NCBI GenBank assembly: GCA_950295325.1
Contig: OX485803.1
Span: 48,993,554 to 49,057,553, forward strand
Origin: Polytrichum commune
Lineage: Eukaryota; Streptophyta; Polytrichopsida; Polytrichales; Polytrichaceae
Direction: 5' to 3'
DNA: 64,000 nt
Shown here: positions 22,963 through 35,324 of the stretch, in pieces
Layout of the letters: each line of letters starts with the position of its first letter
How positions within the stretch are numbered: the stretch's first letter is position 1
Made by a program: the position numbers and the translations under genes
The notes under the pieces: model-generated
What the model saw: only the letters and a program-made list of their open reading frames with translations
Told to the model about the DNA's origin: nothing
The model's database searches: none

Positions 22963-24722
22963 TATAGGGTGATTTGCAGGTGCGTTCTATTTACCAACCC
23001 ACAATATTTAACATTAGAGGTCCTCATTGCAAAATTATAATATTTTTACTGTAAGAAATATGATGTGCATTTGAAAGACTTCCAAACTAGGGAAAGGAGA
23101 TGAATATATCATGGGAACATGATAATTATATTAAAATTATAAACTATTCTCATGCGTGATGGTGCAGGTCACACTTTAAGAATACCCATGTAAATCACAC
23201 TATACATTTGCCCACACTATTTACCATAAAATAAGGCCTCTTATCTACAAGAGTAGTAAGTTGCAAGAACCACAACCAACATAAAATAAAAATTTCATTT
23301 TTTAAGGATGTTTGTTGAAGTGTCTAACCCATGAGAATGTCCTTGTTATATCTACACATACATCCTATTGTTTGAGGCCGTATTTGAGAAATTGTCTTAA
23401 CTAGAGGTTTCCAATGTGAAACTTCATTTCTAAATAAAAATAGAAAGAATTGAGAGCATACAAGCAGAGAAAAAAACAATCATCTATAGGTGGCCCACTC
23501 CTCATGTAACTATTATGATGAGTGAGGTGGCAATATCTTACAAACCAATATATTTGACATGCCACAACATTTTATGTGAATGTAACTATTTTTAATTCCA
23601 TAATCCTAATTCTGAACATATGACATTATGTCCTCAAGAATGGCATGGGCCAATAGAAGTTACATTGACCAAAGTTGCAATATGTCAAAATTATAGTGGG
23701 TCATAGTAAGACATGATATTGGTGTTGTGGCGCCATTTTCACTCAGAAAATCACACCACATTGGGAACCGATGGTAAGGGCTGCAACTTTCACAATTCTG
23801 TATTTGCAAGCACAGGGACTTTTTCTAGAAGTAATGGAGTACTTTGAGACATACATTACTTTTTGTAAGAAAAAGCTCTATTTCTGCATTGCTCACCAAA
23901 TATGCTTTGATGCCGTCAGTGTCCAGAATGCGTGTGTTCATTTACAAGGACTCATCTATCAAGTGATCAACCAATGATGGCGCCACATGTCTGGGATCTC
24001 TTCTCTTTGCTCCCACAATAGCAGATTTTGGGAGTTTCGGATGGCAAGATTGGACCACTTATGTTGATAATAGGAAAGCAAAACTGGAATGGTCATTCAA
24101 AAGGAGAAGTGGACTACAAACGGTTTTACACAGAAGATGCCATTCGCATTAACTTCAAGAAACTCTGGGAAAAAAAATGCAAAAGCAATGGAAATCGTGT
24201 CCAAACACACATAGTTCTCGTATTGTTATGCCAGAGTTAAGTGCATGATTACAATGATAATGTAACACAAACCCCATGATATAGTGGAAACAATACAAGT
24301 GGCCTATGAGTTTGAGGTTTGAAGTACATTTGCAGGAGTACTTGGTTGATACTTGCAAGTGAACTGACTTTGTTCAAATAGAGCCCAGTGACTGAGGACT
24401 TCTTAAATAATGTAAAACTTGTAAAGAGTTCAGATATGCTTTGAGAAAAATAATTTGGAGTTACAAGGGCATAAATGGATTTCCTCTTAGTTTCTTCTGC
24501 CCTTGGCAAGAGATTTTTGAACCCTCAATAGCAAGGATACCAAGTCCTCCAGTTGGCAGAGATTATTTTCTTTTCATAATTCTAAATACTCCAAAACTCT
24601 AAGTTGAAGAGGAGAAGCAGATGAAAAACTTCTTGTTCCATGACATGTGTATCCACTTCACTTGGTGTGCTACTATGAGCTTGACAAAAAAGGGTCGTAC
24701 GGTTTTTGAGTGCTTTCAAACC
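22963..24722. other. Intergenic / P5CDH 3' flank
   Basis: AT-rich DNA with short open frames on both strands and no recognised domain. The part next to 24722 should contain the P5CDH 3' UTR. I see no convergent gene overlapping the P5CDH tail. Confidence 0.4.
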
Positions 24723-27700
24723 TCAAGAACAGGGAGGAGTTTTCCAACTGTTGAGGATAGGTCCAATATCCCGTATGATTTCACGGTGGCATGACCATAC
24801 AAGCTTTATAGCTTCAGGTGTCCCGATACCGGCCCCTCGTGGATCGCCGGCTGGCCCAAACCTGTAGTCAGACATGAACACAATGTGCGGCTCTCAGCAT
24901 TAAGTTGAAAAACTCTGAAGACATGAGGGTCCACTTCAGACACAATCAGATAATGCCAATGTATACCAACACTAGCACAAATTCCAGAATTTCTTTGCCC
25001 GCAGAATACTGCCTCAATGAAGAGGTGGATTCTTTCAAACGGCCATAACTGGGGCAACTGGATCGCCCATTGTTCCTCCTCTCCTAGGCTTGCTGAGCCT
25101 TTCGATGCCCACAATCTTTCAAGATGACCGGTTGACATGGCGACCCCTACAATGATAGGATGAACCGCAGCAGGTAACACTAGCATGGCTCGTGGAGAAT
25201 GGTACCCACACCACTTGCAAAGTGAGGAGAGTCCCAACCTCTCAAGCTAAGGTTAACGTGTCTTAAATGGTCAATTTGTGTTGTTTGCCATGATTCTCAA
25301 CTTGGATTTCAGAGTTAGGATTCTTCTTGGATGCATAATTGTGACTTAAGAGTTCATAAAAAACATGTTTTCTTGCTCCCATCTTGCTGCTATGATTTTT
25401 CAATGTCAAAATTGCCGGGGCCATAAAACAACCAAGTAGGCTCATGTTGACTTTTGAGTTAGAATGGTTTAAAAAGTCTGAGCATGTAGTCCAAGCCCCT
25501 TTAAACACATGCCTTCTTGGTGTCTGTTCATAGATCTACACCTAACCACACACCACTCAATTATTGGTGTCCTATTAAGATAAGTAACTGAATTATGCAT
25601 GGTTACCTTATTGCCTTGATGCTGACTTCAGACACACTACTATACATATACCCAACAACTTCATGAGCTTTCCTAATCCATTCCTAATTGTTGAGCTTAC
25701 AGATGAGGGGTCAATTCAAACTGATAGATGCGGAAATGTATTGGCTGACAAATAGAATAGCAGGTTGTCCTGTAAAAGGGAAGGGTATGCACCAGTGATT
25801 TTGAGGTGCACCAGTTGTACGAGCTCGAATGCCTGCATAAGTAGTTCCATTCACTGTATTGCTCAGGATTTCCTGTGACGAGTTTCAGACAACAATCAGT
25901 AACTGTTTTTAAGATTCGGACAGACGTTCAAGGAAACTTGTAAAGTTCCAGGCGACACCTGATGATGGCCAGATATCTTGAGCTTGTGGGACACTTATTA
26001 AAGACCTGCTTTGGTTTTAAAAATCCTTATCCATGGATAAGCCCCATGCCTTGTCATGGTACTGATATACCCTACATGCAGGTCAGATTAAGCATAAACA
26101 ATTATTTTTTGTCAGAAAGCCCTACATGTCATCATGTGATTGGACATGCAACGTCTTGGAACTTCTTTAAGATTACGTGGGAATTGAATTTAGGCAGAGA
26201 CATGCCCAATCAGACCTAGATGTTCAGTAGGTGTTCTCACCTGCAAAAATAGGGGATCATTAGAGACAACTGCAGCAGTGAGATGCGCGTGCATGCGCTC
26301 ACAGGCCTCAAGAACTAAAGGAATGTCTTCGTGCTTGTACTCTGTTAGTATCTGTACACCAAAATGAAATCCAAAAGTTAGTAATTCCATCAACCTTAAT
26401 TTCCAAGACATTTGCCTGAATATCTTGGGTCATACAGTGTGGATAATTCCAGCCCTCATTTCTGTTCTTTCCTGGCTTGAGGCACAAATGCTGTCATTAT
26501 TATGTGTTGTGTATACTTACTTGGAATGGGCCAAAGATTTCGGTTGTAACTAGAGAAAAACTCTCCTCGTCCTTTAAGATTTCTTTCAAAGGAACAAAAA
26601 CGGCTGTAGGCTCCAGAGCACCATAGACTTCAGGAATGGTATGATTCTGTAAAGGCTTTCCTCCAAATTCAAGACGTGCTCCTGGAATTGTCAGAAGGTT
26701 GTCAATGTGATCCAACATCCTCTTAGTTGTCACCTGAAACCACACACATCACACAAGAAATTATTATATTTTTGATATCATAAAAAGGATGATCAGCCAA
26801 TGCCATTTTGCATATACCCAAGATTTTCAGAGTATCAAACCAGGTGCGAAGCAAGCCTCAACATAACAATCAGTTAACCTGAATTCATCATCCTTGAGGG
26901 CTAACAGTATCGCAGTGCCCAAAATCAACAACGGATATTTCATCAAGTCATCAAGTTCAAATACTCTCTGGTATCTCAACGCAAAACCATTTAAGAATAT
27001 TATGCACCTGGTTCCACAAGTCATTGGCATGCCTAGGTTATTTCTATGAAATTGGGCAAGCAATTTGCCAGACCTCAGATCATTCAATAAATAAACATGG
27101 GCAACAATTACTAATAAGACAACATGCCAGAATTTGCCACTTTAGTTGTATGACAAAGATGAACCAAAAAACAAACATGGTAGACTCATTCAATAAACTT
27201 GCTTCTTGATATGCAAGAAAGAAGAAAGGCTCTAGGATATTCAACCTTGCAAATTATTAGTTGGCAAGATGAAGTAAGGGTAAGTTTGGTGGTTAGAAAT
27301 CGTACAGTTAGGACAGGACCAACAGTAAGGTCTTCAAGTTTTCGACGTGATGCCAGATCTTTGAGCTTCTCCACTAAGCAGGTCTTTGCCCAATTCTACA
27401 TTCAAAAAAACCAATTCAATTAAGATGCATTAGATAAAGAGTTATCTAAGAAGGTGACAGTCGCAAAACATCTCTCCCCTTTACTAGAAACAATTTAAAT
27501 TGGATGAGATTCTAGTCTAACCTCGTGCACGAACAATATAGACTGCGCAGAACATTTTTGTCCACTGCAAGCATATGCATCTTGATCACACGTCCATGCC
27601 ACGTAGTCCTCCTGCAATAACAAATATCAACTTCATTTTTGCCTAAGTAAAAAGATCACTCTTTGTGTAATTCCCACTTATGTGCCAACCAAATCTGTAG

Positions 27701-30700
27701 CCTCAGAATAATTGAAGACCACAACAGGATTTCATGATAGTATACCTTTCTCTACAGACAGACAGCCAAATGCATTCTTTCTAGGTTACAAAAAATTGGA
27801 GACTCTGCTCAGTCAATTTAGATTAAAGAGAAATATAGATTAGGAATGTATTCCGACATTTTTGACATCAGGACCAAGAATTTTCCAATCAAAGCCAGCA
27901 TCCTCCAGCTTAACACGCCCCTTCAAATCTACCGCAAGCTTCTCAGCCACTTTTGAGCTTCCTGTGAACAGCGTTGTCTTTGGTTCTGCCTGTTCAACAT
28001 GCAAGTGTTGCACCTCAAATTAGAAGCGTCCCAATTCAGAAAGTTAAAATAAATGGTACCAAAATAGTCATCATAATTTGTGTCGAAGTGCCAAAAGATC
28101 ACTGCTAAATAAGCTAAAATGAATTGTGTGGCTTCTGATAGAAAACCGGATTACCAGATGCCCACATCTCAGAAGTTAAAAGAAGGGTGCATCTACTGTT
28201 GTAATAGTGCAAAATGTGAGGTATTGATCTGTGTTTGCCATGGCAAACAATTTTAATGTTCTCAATGTCCAATTTCGATTTGGATTTTTCAAGGATAAAA
28301 TATAACCAGTTAAGTACATCCACTTCATGTTCATCTTTGAATTCAGTCTTAAATTTGCATAAGTGGATTTGTTCCATTGCCTATTAGGACCAATATAGAG
28401 CACATCTGTAGCACCAAGTGAACTTGAAGCTGGGTTTCTCAATCACCTTCCTAACACCCTGTATACAATGAACATACTTTCTCCCTTTGACTTCTCACTG
28501 ACAAAAAATGTTGTACGATATTGCAAGCAATCCAGTAGGTCAAATCTGCATAAAAACTAAATCCAACCTGAAGAAGCAGTTTGTTCATAACTGGACCATC
28601 AGAATTGATGAAGTCCATATCAGTCAGAGGCATCCCGCACTCATGAAGCAATCTGATAAATTGCTCCATCACAATGCTGACCTGTACAGAAAAATCAACT
28701 TAATGTCATTTTCCTTCTTTACCAGCTGATAAAAAAATCCATTCTAACTTGAGCATGGAATGCAGATCAATGGACAAACACACAATAAGGACACTGGCCT
28801 CCTACTTACCAAATATCACTTCTAACACAAGAAGCTGTCTATCCATCGGGCCAATTCTATACACAATGTGGAAATAAACACCTTCAATATTCTTTGAGAG
28901 TTCCCAAAATCTCCAGTAGCAGTTATTGACAAAGACCTCAGACAGAAACTCAGCATGAATGCACACTTAGCATGAAGTTAGGATTGAGAGAAAAATGGGT
29001 TTGCAACAACCTTACTGTCAACTTTCAACAAAGGCTTGTTCCCCATGAACAGGGCACCTAGAAGCTGTAACACAGGGATTTCCAGAGGAAAATTGAAGGG
29101 TGTGATAATCGCCACCTAAGTCAGCCCACAAATATTCTATGTCATCAGGCCCTGTTGGTAATGTAAGGATGGAGTCTTTCATGCCAGTGAATTTCTGTGG
29201 GTAGTATATGCAAAAACAATATTGGACTTCCAGAAGAAAGAAAACAGAGAAGGGCAAAAGAAAAATTACTGGACCATATGGCCATCGGAGGCCCGTGCTT
29301 TGCTGCCCTGGATGGTTTCCTGGCACCGCAAAAGATCGAGCCAAGAATCGAACCTATCACACAGCATCAAAAGATTAGTCCAACTGTCCTCACTACCTAG
29401 AAATTTACACTAGAAAATGCTTGTAGACTAGTAAATGGCATTCTGCATGCAGTGGAAATCATGGCCACAAGGTCATTTGATTGAGGTTGTGGAACCAAGC
29501 AAAACCCTGTGGAAATTTCTAGAATACCATATATTCACAACCACTATCTTGAAGATTCTTCCATCCCTGCACTAATCTAGAACAGAAATATTAATAGAAT
29601 GTTTTCTAAACTTGAGTGTTGATAGTCATGGTTGATTTCAACCATTTGAGGCTCTGGCATACATCAATGACTTGGACACCTTAAGACCTAACCTATCGGA
29701 GGCTTCAATCATGTTTCCATAGTTCTGTCCCGTAGAAAACTCAACGGAACCTACGGTTTCCACAATTTTAAATGGCCAGCCAAGCGTGGCAAATTTTATG
29801 ATTTCATTATTTGATACAAAGAAGTGCTCTTCAGTTTTTAGCATACCTGATCCCCAGAGAAGTTTTCAAGGAACTTCTGTGTTACAGTGACCTCTGCTTT
29901 TGCCTGTGCAAAACTCTTTGGAGAAACTCGTTGTATAAGTTGTGCAAAGAAAGTCTCCACCTGTAAAGCAGGTTTTACAGTTGCAAATACAGAAACTTGT
30001 AAATAGCTTCATCAGTCTTGTTAGAACAGGAGAACAGAACTGCATACATAGCTTCAAGGGAAGCCTAAAACAAAATCCACAACAGACACATGGCAATGAG
30101 AGAAAATCACAGAGTCTGTTGTAAACACTTGGTAAGTCACGCTGGTCGTGTAATGGAAACTTGTAAAATCAAGACATACCTGTGGCTGCTTCAACAGGTA
30201 TGCTGCCTTGGCGCACACGTCTCCATACAAAAGATACCTGTAAAATTAGCGGTTATCATTGCCAGAAGGGATGCAATTTATGTGTTATCGTTGGCTTCCA
30301 ATGGTGGGAAAAGTGCGACAACAGCATCTTATGGAAAGTTATCAAGTTATTACAAGTTATCTTTTTCTACACACTGCTGCTCTATTGAAGACAAGAAGAA
30401 CACACCTTTCGGGATTTTTGAGCGGATTGTGCAGACCTGACTTAGAGCATGCCTGCAAGCTTTGTACAAATGGCTGCATGGACAGAATACGAGTTCAAAG
30501 AGTTAGAATACAAGTTCAAATTCCACATGCAAGGTTTGATCACTGACTTAATGAATACAGGGATTGCTTCTTTTCAAACCTTTGCAGCATACGCAATGAG
30601 ATAATGCATCATGAAAGTTGGACCTCTTCAAAAAAACCCAACCACAAAAACATGGAGCATATTTTATGTATATCAGGAGAACAAAATGTGAAGAGCATAC

Positions 30701-32222
30701 AAGTATCTCATCATATGAAGTGTCGGGCACCCGAATGAATTTCTCCCCATTTAGGGGGTCCAGTAGTTCAATATATTTTGACGTCTGCTGCCATTCTCCC
30801 TGCACTGCACTTGCCCAGAGGAAAATTCACAACATAATGAAGAGCTGTCAGAAATTATCAGTCAAGAGGGGCTTAAGGTTTAATGAATTTTGCAAGCATC
30901 TTTCAGACCGACAAACAAACTAGAGAAATAGGTAGAGAATTCAGTCTACCAATGTCCATAAACCCCTTCCCCAGCTAAGAAGCATAAACCTCCCCCATAA
31001 TCACAGACGAAACTGAGTCTATTTAACTGAGAACAACTGACCACTTCCTGTTTTCAAGAACCACAGTGCACCTGTCTAAACTGCAGAACTCCTCTGCAAA
31101 TTATAACTTTTTTAATGTTGTTGATTTGACTCACCAAGGTTGTGCATTTGGTACTGCTGTGCTTGAGAAATCTTGTCTGCTTGGCATGTTGCGAATGAAA
31201 GAGTCAATTCAGATTCCCTGCACAAAACATTTACGACCTTCTGATTTACATTTCAAGCAGCCATAGGCCAATAAGTCCTTATTAACCCCTAGATGCTTCT
31301 AGTGGCTTCATACTAATAATAGTGTATCCTCTCTTTATACTGGATGATATGAAATCTCCATCAAACTCATTCCAAAGTACTCTGTGTGGGTGCCAAGAAG
31401 TGCAAAATGTAAGACAACAAGCTTTCACTATGTACCGAACACTGTCACTTCACAAAGTGTATTCACATTGTACAATATCATTTTACTGTATGAATGAGAG
31501 CCCAAATCGGGATCCAAAACCCTTGAGGAGTTAATTCTGACCTTACTCGGTTACTTTTCTTAAGCAGACACCTATATTTGAGTTGTGTGTGGTTTGGTGT
31601 GGATCTAAGAATGGACACCAAAAAGACGTCTTGTGTTTGAAAGAGATTGGACTACGTGCTCAAAATATGTTCACTGTTGTAGACTCAATAGTCAACATAA
31701 TTGTGGGGACCTATATGGCCAATTAATGGAGCTCGAAAATCTTCACTTCAGTAATGAATAAGATATTCATATGAGCTCCGAAAACTATAAGGGAAATGGC
31801 TACGGCCACGATTTGGATTTGTTAATCAGCTTGCACTAATCACGTGTTATGTATCCTATGAGAAATGGGTGCAGAGCTTAGAAGTGTCCGTTCAAGGCCC
31901 ACTTTCCTTATATTTAAAATCCTTCAAATAACAAAAACACTGTATTGGTATGCACACTGTATTGGTATTCAACTTCACTATTCAACTGAGAGCCTTGGAA
32001 GAGGTGGGTAAACAGCTGGGATAAGAAAATGCAAGGAACTAAGCTTTTGTTACTGTGAGTATTGTGTGTTTGCTCTCACCTCTCTGATCCTGTCAACAGA
32101 GACGAGAGGCTTCGATGCACCGCCGATGAGGAGTGTAAACATCGAGACGCTTTGTCGAGACCAAATGTTTGTCTTCCACGCACCCACTGCCCTAAAGCAA
32201 CTTTCAGGATGCACCGCTGCAT
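24723..32222 (-). CDS. P5CDH: Delta-1-pyrroline-5-carboxylate dehydrogenase, mitochondrial (ALDH12 family), 16 exons, complete
   Basis: Oxidises P5C/glutamate semialdehyde to glutamate with NAD+ in mitochondrial proline catabolism (family knowledge). Exons, 5' to 3' on the minus strand: 32222-32080, 31217-31135, 30804-30701, 30473-30406, 30237-30180, 29960-29847, 29353-29270, 29115-29011, 28681-28568, 27989-27858, 27611-27522, 27395-27306, 26733-26521, 26351-26241, 25872-25793 and 24861-24723. Every junction is GT-AG and in phase, giving 575 aa; the family is about 555. Residues 1-48 (MQRCILKVALG, Arg/Ser-rich) look like a mitochondrial transit peptide. Visible motifs: ITPFNFPLEIP (Asn226), KLEDAGFDWK (Glu320), YACSGQKCSAQS with catalytic Cys355, EIFGPFQ, RMHAHLTAAVVSNDP, TTGAPQNHWFGPAGDPRGAG. 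Copies of repeat A lie in an intron (25263-25612) and partly beside exon 2. Nothing appears broken. Confidence 0.95.
24868..25246 (-). other. Protein-like open frame inside the last P5CDH intron
   Basis: On the same strand as P5CDH, after a good acceptor (ccttag), an open frame of about 126 codons begins LERLGLSSLCKWCGYHSPRA. It includes PAAVHPIIVGVAMSTGHLER, EEQWAIQLPQLWPFERIHLF and GIHWHYLIVSEVDPHVFRVF. It runs to the P5CDH final acceptor (ctacag). The texture (Trp, Cys, hydrophobic periodicity) is more protein-like than expected for an intron, but I do not recognise the family. It is not part of P5CDH, because exons 15 and 16 join cleanly across it. It could be a captured or retroposed exon, or an alternative exon. 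Confidence 0.35.
25263..25612 (+). repeat. Dispersed repeat family A, copy 3 (P5CDH last intron)
   Basis: Opposite in orientation to P5CDH. The best-conserved part is the right end: GAGCATGTAGTCCAA, TTAAACACATGCCTTCTTGG, TGTCTGTTCATAGATCTACA, CACACACCACTCAAT, GGTGTCCTATTAAGA and TAAGTAACTGAATTA. It aligns with ELP1 introns 2 and 3. Confidence 0.65.
31535..31700 (-). repeat. Dispersed repeat family A, copy 4 (P5CDH intron 1)
   Basis: The reverse complement shares GTGAACATATTTTGAGCACG, TAGTCCAAT, TCTTTTTGGTGTCCATTCTT, CACACACAACTCAAATATAG and GTGTCTGCTTAAG with the ELP1-intron copies. It lies in the long first intron of P5CDH. Confidence 0.7.
31750..31905 (+). repeat. Dispersed repeat family C, copy 1
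   Basis: Shares AGATATTCATATGAGC, GGCCACGATTTGGATTTG, GATCATGTGTTA-type text, ATCCTA(T/C)GAGAA and TGGGT/GGGCTAG with 35325-35475. It lies in the first P5CDH intron, beside a family A copy. Confidence 0.55.
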
Positions 32223-33663
32223 TTTGGATTTCTTTCTATCCTATCCCAGATTGCTGATGAGGCTGTCGAAAAAGTCTGCAAAAGATTGTTGTTCAGGTAA
32301 AAGTAGGGTTACTGAGAAAAACAGGAGAAAAACTGGCAAACAGTACATGGCGATGGCGGGCCACATCCAAATGATCACAAGAAACATTGAGAAACTGGAT
32401 GGAATTGGAAACCTATTACTTAGAGGGATTTAAAGAGATCAGAATAACAGAACCAAGTAAAGAACACCATGAGGAGCAAGCAATTCCTCCGCCCTGGAAA
32501 AGAATCTGGGTTTCCAAGAAGGGAGGGAAAACTACTGTTGTAGCAATAAGTCACACTGACCATCATTCAGAAAGTAGAGCAAAGACCAAAGACCAAAGAT
32601 CAAATGTTGCTGTTTCAGCTGAAGAGAAATGTCTAAATTTGTTAGAGCGACGGAAATTAAAATTCCTAACTTAGGAAATCCCAATCGAGCATCCATCCCC
32701 TTAGCTTCCAAAAGAGAGCCATACATGCAAGGCGAGCATTTCGAACGCCATTGGCAGAGCTCGGAGAGAGGTAAGTTGATAAGGAACACTTCAAATGTCC
32801 AAATGGACTGTTCAAAGATACTTATCTCGACAACTTATTCAAAACGGATCAGCAATTAGCTTCTTATTCAATGTCCGCTACAAGAACTGGGCAGAGAGTT
32901 CACATGTCTCACAATGCCCTCTATTCGATCTTCTTCAATTTCCCGCAAGGAACCAAAACTTCAATCATCGGTATGATCGCTCAATCAATCAAGCAAGCAA
33001 GCATCGAGAAATACTCCACTCTCCACCTAAGAACTTATCGGAAGGCTGTACGAAGAGCTGTTCGGTTACCAAATTCAGTTGTTCGACATTTGGATTTCAT
33101 TTAATCACAGAGACTACGATAATTCCATTACACTTGTTTCTGCAAAAGCATCGCAACGAAGCATCGAATAGAGCATCTCGAAAACTTCGTTCCAAACAAA
33201 ACTCCTCAAACACGCCCAGAACACATTTGCGGCAAAAAGAGATGTGCGAAACCTGAAATTCTCCTAAAACTTCAGTTCGGCTTCGATTTTCTCCAATTCT
33301 TTTTGGTCCCAGCGCCTGGCGATCGACAGATTCGTGAGAAAAATTCACGAAAACCGAAACCCGAGAACCGGAACAGAAAGAGAAGTTCATTGTCGCAACG
33401 CTTTCGCCATGCCTTGAGCTTCTGCGTCCAGAGGTCAGAGACAGAAAATCTGGTTACCTATGGACGGTGGAGTGTAAACGCCAGCTCTGGAGAGCACGCG
33501 ACCCATGGTCGGGAGAGGGTGACGGATGTGTCCGCCACGTCGTTGCAGACGTGGACGTCAATGGTCTCAAAGAGAGTATGTACATACCGTGAGGTGCTTC
33601 AAGGTTCGCCTTCAATAATTCAAAAGAATGGAATGTTCGCATTTAATCAAATTTCACCATGTA
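32223..33663 (-). promoter_or_regulatory. P5CDH 5' leader and promoter region, possible leader intron and uORF
   Basis: Upstream of the P5CDH start codon, a possible acceptor (cttttgcag) lies at 32276-32284, so 32275-32223 could be a leader exon. A candidate first exon with an ATG at 33506-33504 reads MGRVLSRAGVYTPPS and meets a donor (CATAG|GTAACC) at 33458/33457. Joined to the leader exon, it would give a short uORF that ends before the main start. The splice sites are seen, but the arrangement is inferred. Other open frames here on either strand are unrecognised. Confidence 0.4.
33535..33560. promoter_or_regulatory. Cluster of three ACGT-core boxes
   Basis: GCCACGTC, GACGTGG and GGACGTCA lie within 26 bp about 1.3 kb upstream of the P5CDH start codon and just upstream of the candidate leader exon. 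ACGT cores are bZIP sites (ABRE, G-box or C-box class) in plants, which fits a stress- or sugar-responsive proline catabolism gene. Function is not shown. Confidence 0.4.
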
Positions 33664-34361
33664 CAGTAATCTCCTGCTTAAGTACGCATCCCGGGTAAAT
33701 GCGCAATTTTTTTGACATAAAGTAGGGTTCGTATTTTATTGTTTGAACATGTCATGCAAAGTCATTTGCCACGAATGCATGATTTTTTTTACGCTTGACA
33801 TTCAATGTCAGTTTGTTAACGTTTTGCTGAAACGTCTCAAATGATCGTCACAGTTCATCATACATATGTCTAACTTCCGTTTGAACATCGGTGCAAAGCA
33901 ATTGGTTGTCAATGTCAAGGACAATGTTGTGTAGAGCTTCAAAGCCTTTGATGTCGGTAGCACTTTCAGATTCAACAAATGTCTCGATAGGTTGGATTTC
34001 TTTACAGTATGTTCTCCCGATTGTCCCAAACTTTCCGGATGGCGCCTTCACTAACTTCATACTCCCACCCCAGTGCCCGTTTGCTCGGCGCGTTCAGCTT
34101 GCTCAACTTTGCAATGATCTCATATCATCGGGTTTTGGTCAAGTGGGTTGCCTCAGGTTTCATCCGTTTCCCGTTGTGATTTTGCAATGTTTTCACATCA
34201 TTGGGCTTCAGTCAAGTGGTTGGCCTCAAGTTTCATTTGTTTCCGTTGCAATTCATTCAATCAGAGGGTCTAGAAAGCGATATGAGTAAAGTACGCACCT
34301 ACCAACTAAGTGCGCACCAACAACTCCAATTCAAAGTGCGTACTTAAGCGGGAGTTTACTG
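33664..34361 (-). mobile_element. Pogo-like (Tc1/mariner) element with TA target duplication and HTH remnant
   Basis: The left end is CAGTAATCTCCTGCTTAAGT followed by ACGCA. The right end is its near reverse complement (TGCGTACTTAAGCGGGAGTT then TACTG). Both ends are flanked by TA (33662-33663, 34362-34363). On the minus strand around 34070-34010 a frame reads YEVSEGAIRKVWDNRENIL and then stops. This looks like the helix-turn-helix of pogo/CENP-B-type transposases. A following frame (33848-34060) holds KGFEALHNIVLDIDNQLLCT, unrecognised. At 698 bp it cannot encode a full transposase, so it is a deleted, non-autonomous copy. Confidence 0.75.
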
Positions 34362-34562
34362 TAAGAGCGAGAATTTGTAAAGATTTGAAATCCCCACCTC
34401 CCACCAACTAGAGTTATGAACAAAAAAGTTCGGTCTCGCAAAAATGTGTCATAATATCGAAGGTTTTGTATAAACAAGAGTCGTATTAACGAGATTAGAC
34501 TGTACCAACATGTAATTTCTTTTAAAATCAATAAGAAAAGAATGTTACCTACTTATATACCT

Positions 34563-34851
34563 CTCGGGGGGTTCACTCCCTCTTATATTTTGCATACACG
34601 TGCGTTCGGAACCTATTTATTGGGGGGGGGGTTATTTACCTTGCAGAAACAATTATAAGGTGATGGTATTTTACATGTAAAAAGCCTGAAAATATTATAT
34701 GTGATGGTATTTTACGTGTAAACATGTTTCATTATTTTAAAATCCCCTATTTTACATGTACATTTTTTACAAAAATTATCTACAATGAATATATTGGACC
34801 CTATTTTTTATCGCACGTTATTCTACGATTTTTGCTAGTGAACCCCCCGAG
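34563..34851. mobile_element. 289-bp MITE with perfect 15-bp TIRs, copy 2
   Basis: Same family as 22144-22429: CTCGGGGGGTTCACT at the left and the exact reverse complement at the right. It is flanked by a perfect 8-bp duplication ATATACCT (34555-34562 and 34852-34859). The two copies differ at only a few positions and a G-run length, so the family was active fairly recently. Confidence 0.93.
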
Positions 34852-35324
34852 ATATACCTTAATTTGGATGTATTATAGAAGTGAAACATTTTCAAATAAA
34901 TTCTTGTCATGAAAGAAGTTCTAGAACATTGCCATATACTTTTTCCTTTTATCAATACCAATTTTTTAAAATTTCAATATAATGGTCATTTAGGGGGTAA
35001 GGTGTCTATTATGGCCGGCTATGACCATTTTGTGAAGTTGTCTGTTGGACTTCTCCTCTTGGTGAAGCTGTCCAATACACATCTCCTCTAGGTGGTTACA
35101 CTACGGCAAGTCAAGACTTCTTTAAAAAAAAATTATTGTCTTTTCATCTTCTATGGATACCCTCCCTTGCCTCAAATAACCATGTATTGGGCTAAAATTC
35201 TTGACCAACCGGTGCACTTCTCCACTGTAGTGTAAAACGACCCTAAATATCATATTTAGTGAACTTGCACAGCCTGAGCTATTTAAACTTCACCTATTTA
35301 CAATCTAGACTTCTCGTTGTAGTC

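Noticed and set aside
23771-24240. Short plus-strand frames convergent with P5CDH, considered as an overlapping antisense gene (as SRO5 is in Arabidopsis)
   Set aside because: No recognisable protein and no overlap with the P5CDH coding end; no support for a natural antisense pair here.
31066-33698. Many plus-strand frames across P5CDH introns and upstream
   Set aside because: They cross spliced P5CDH exons in antisense or show no domain, and have no coherent exon structure.
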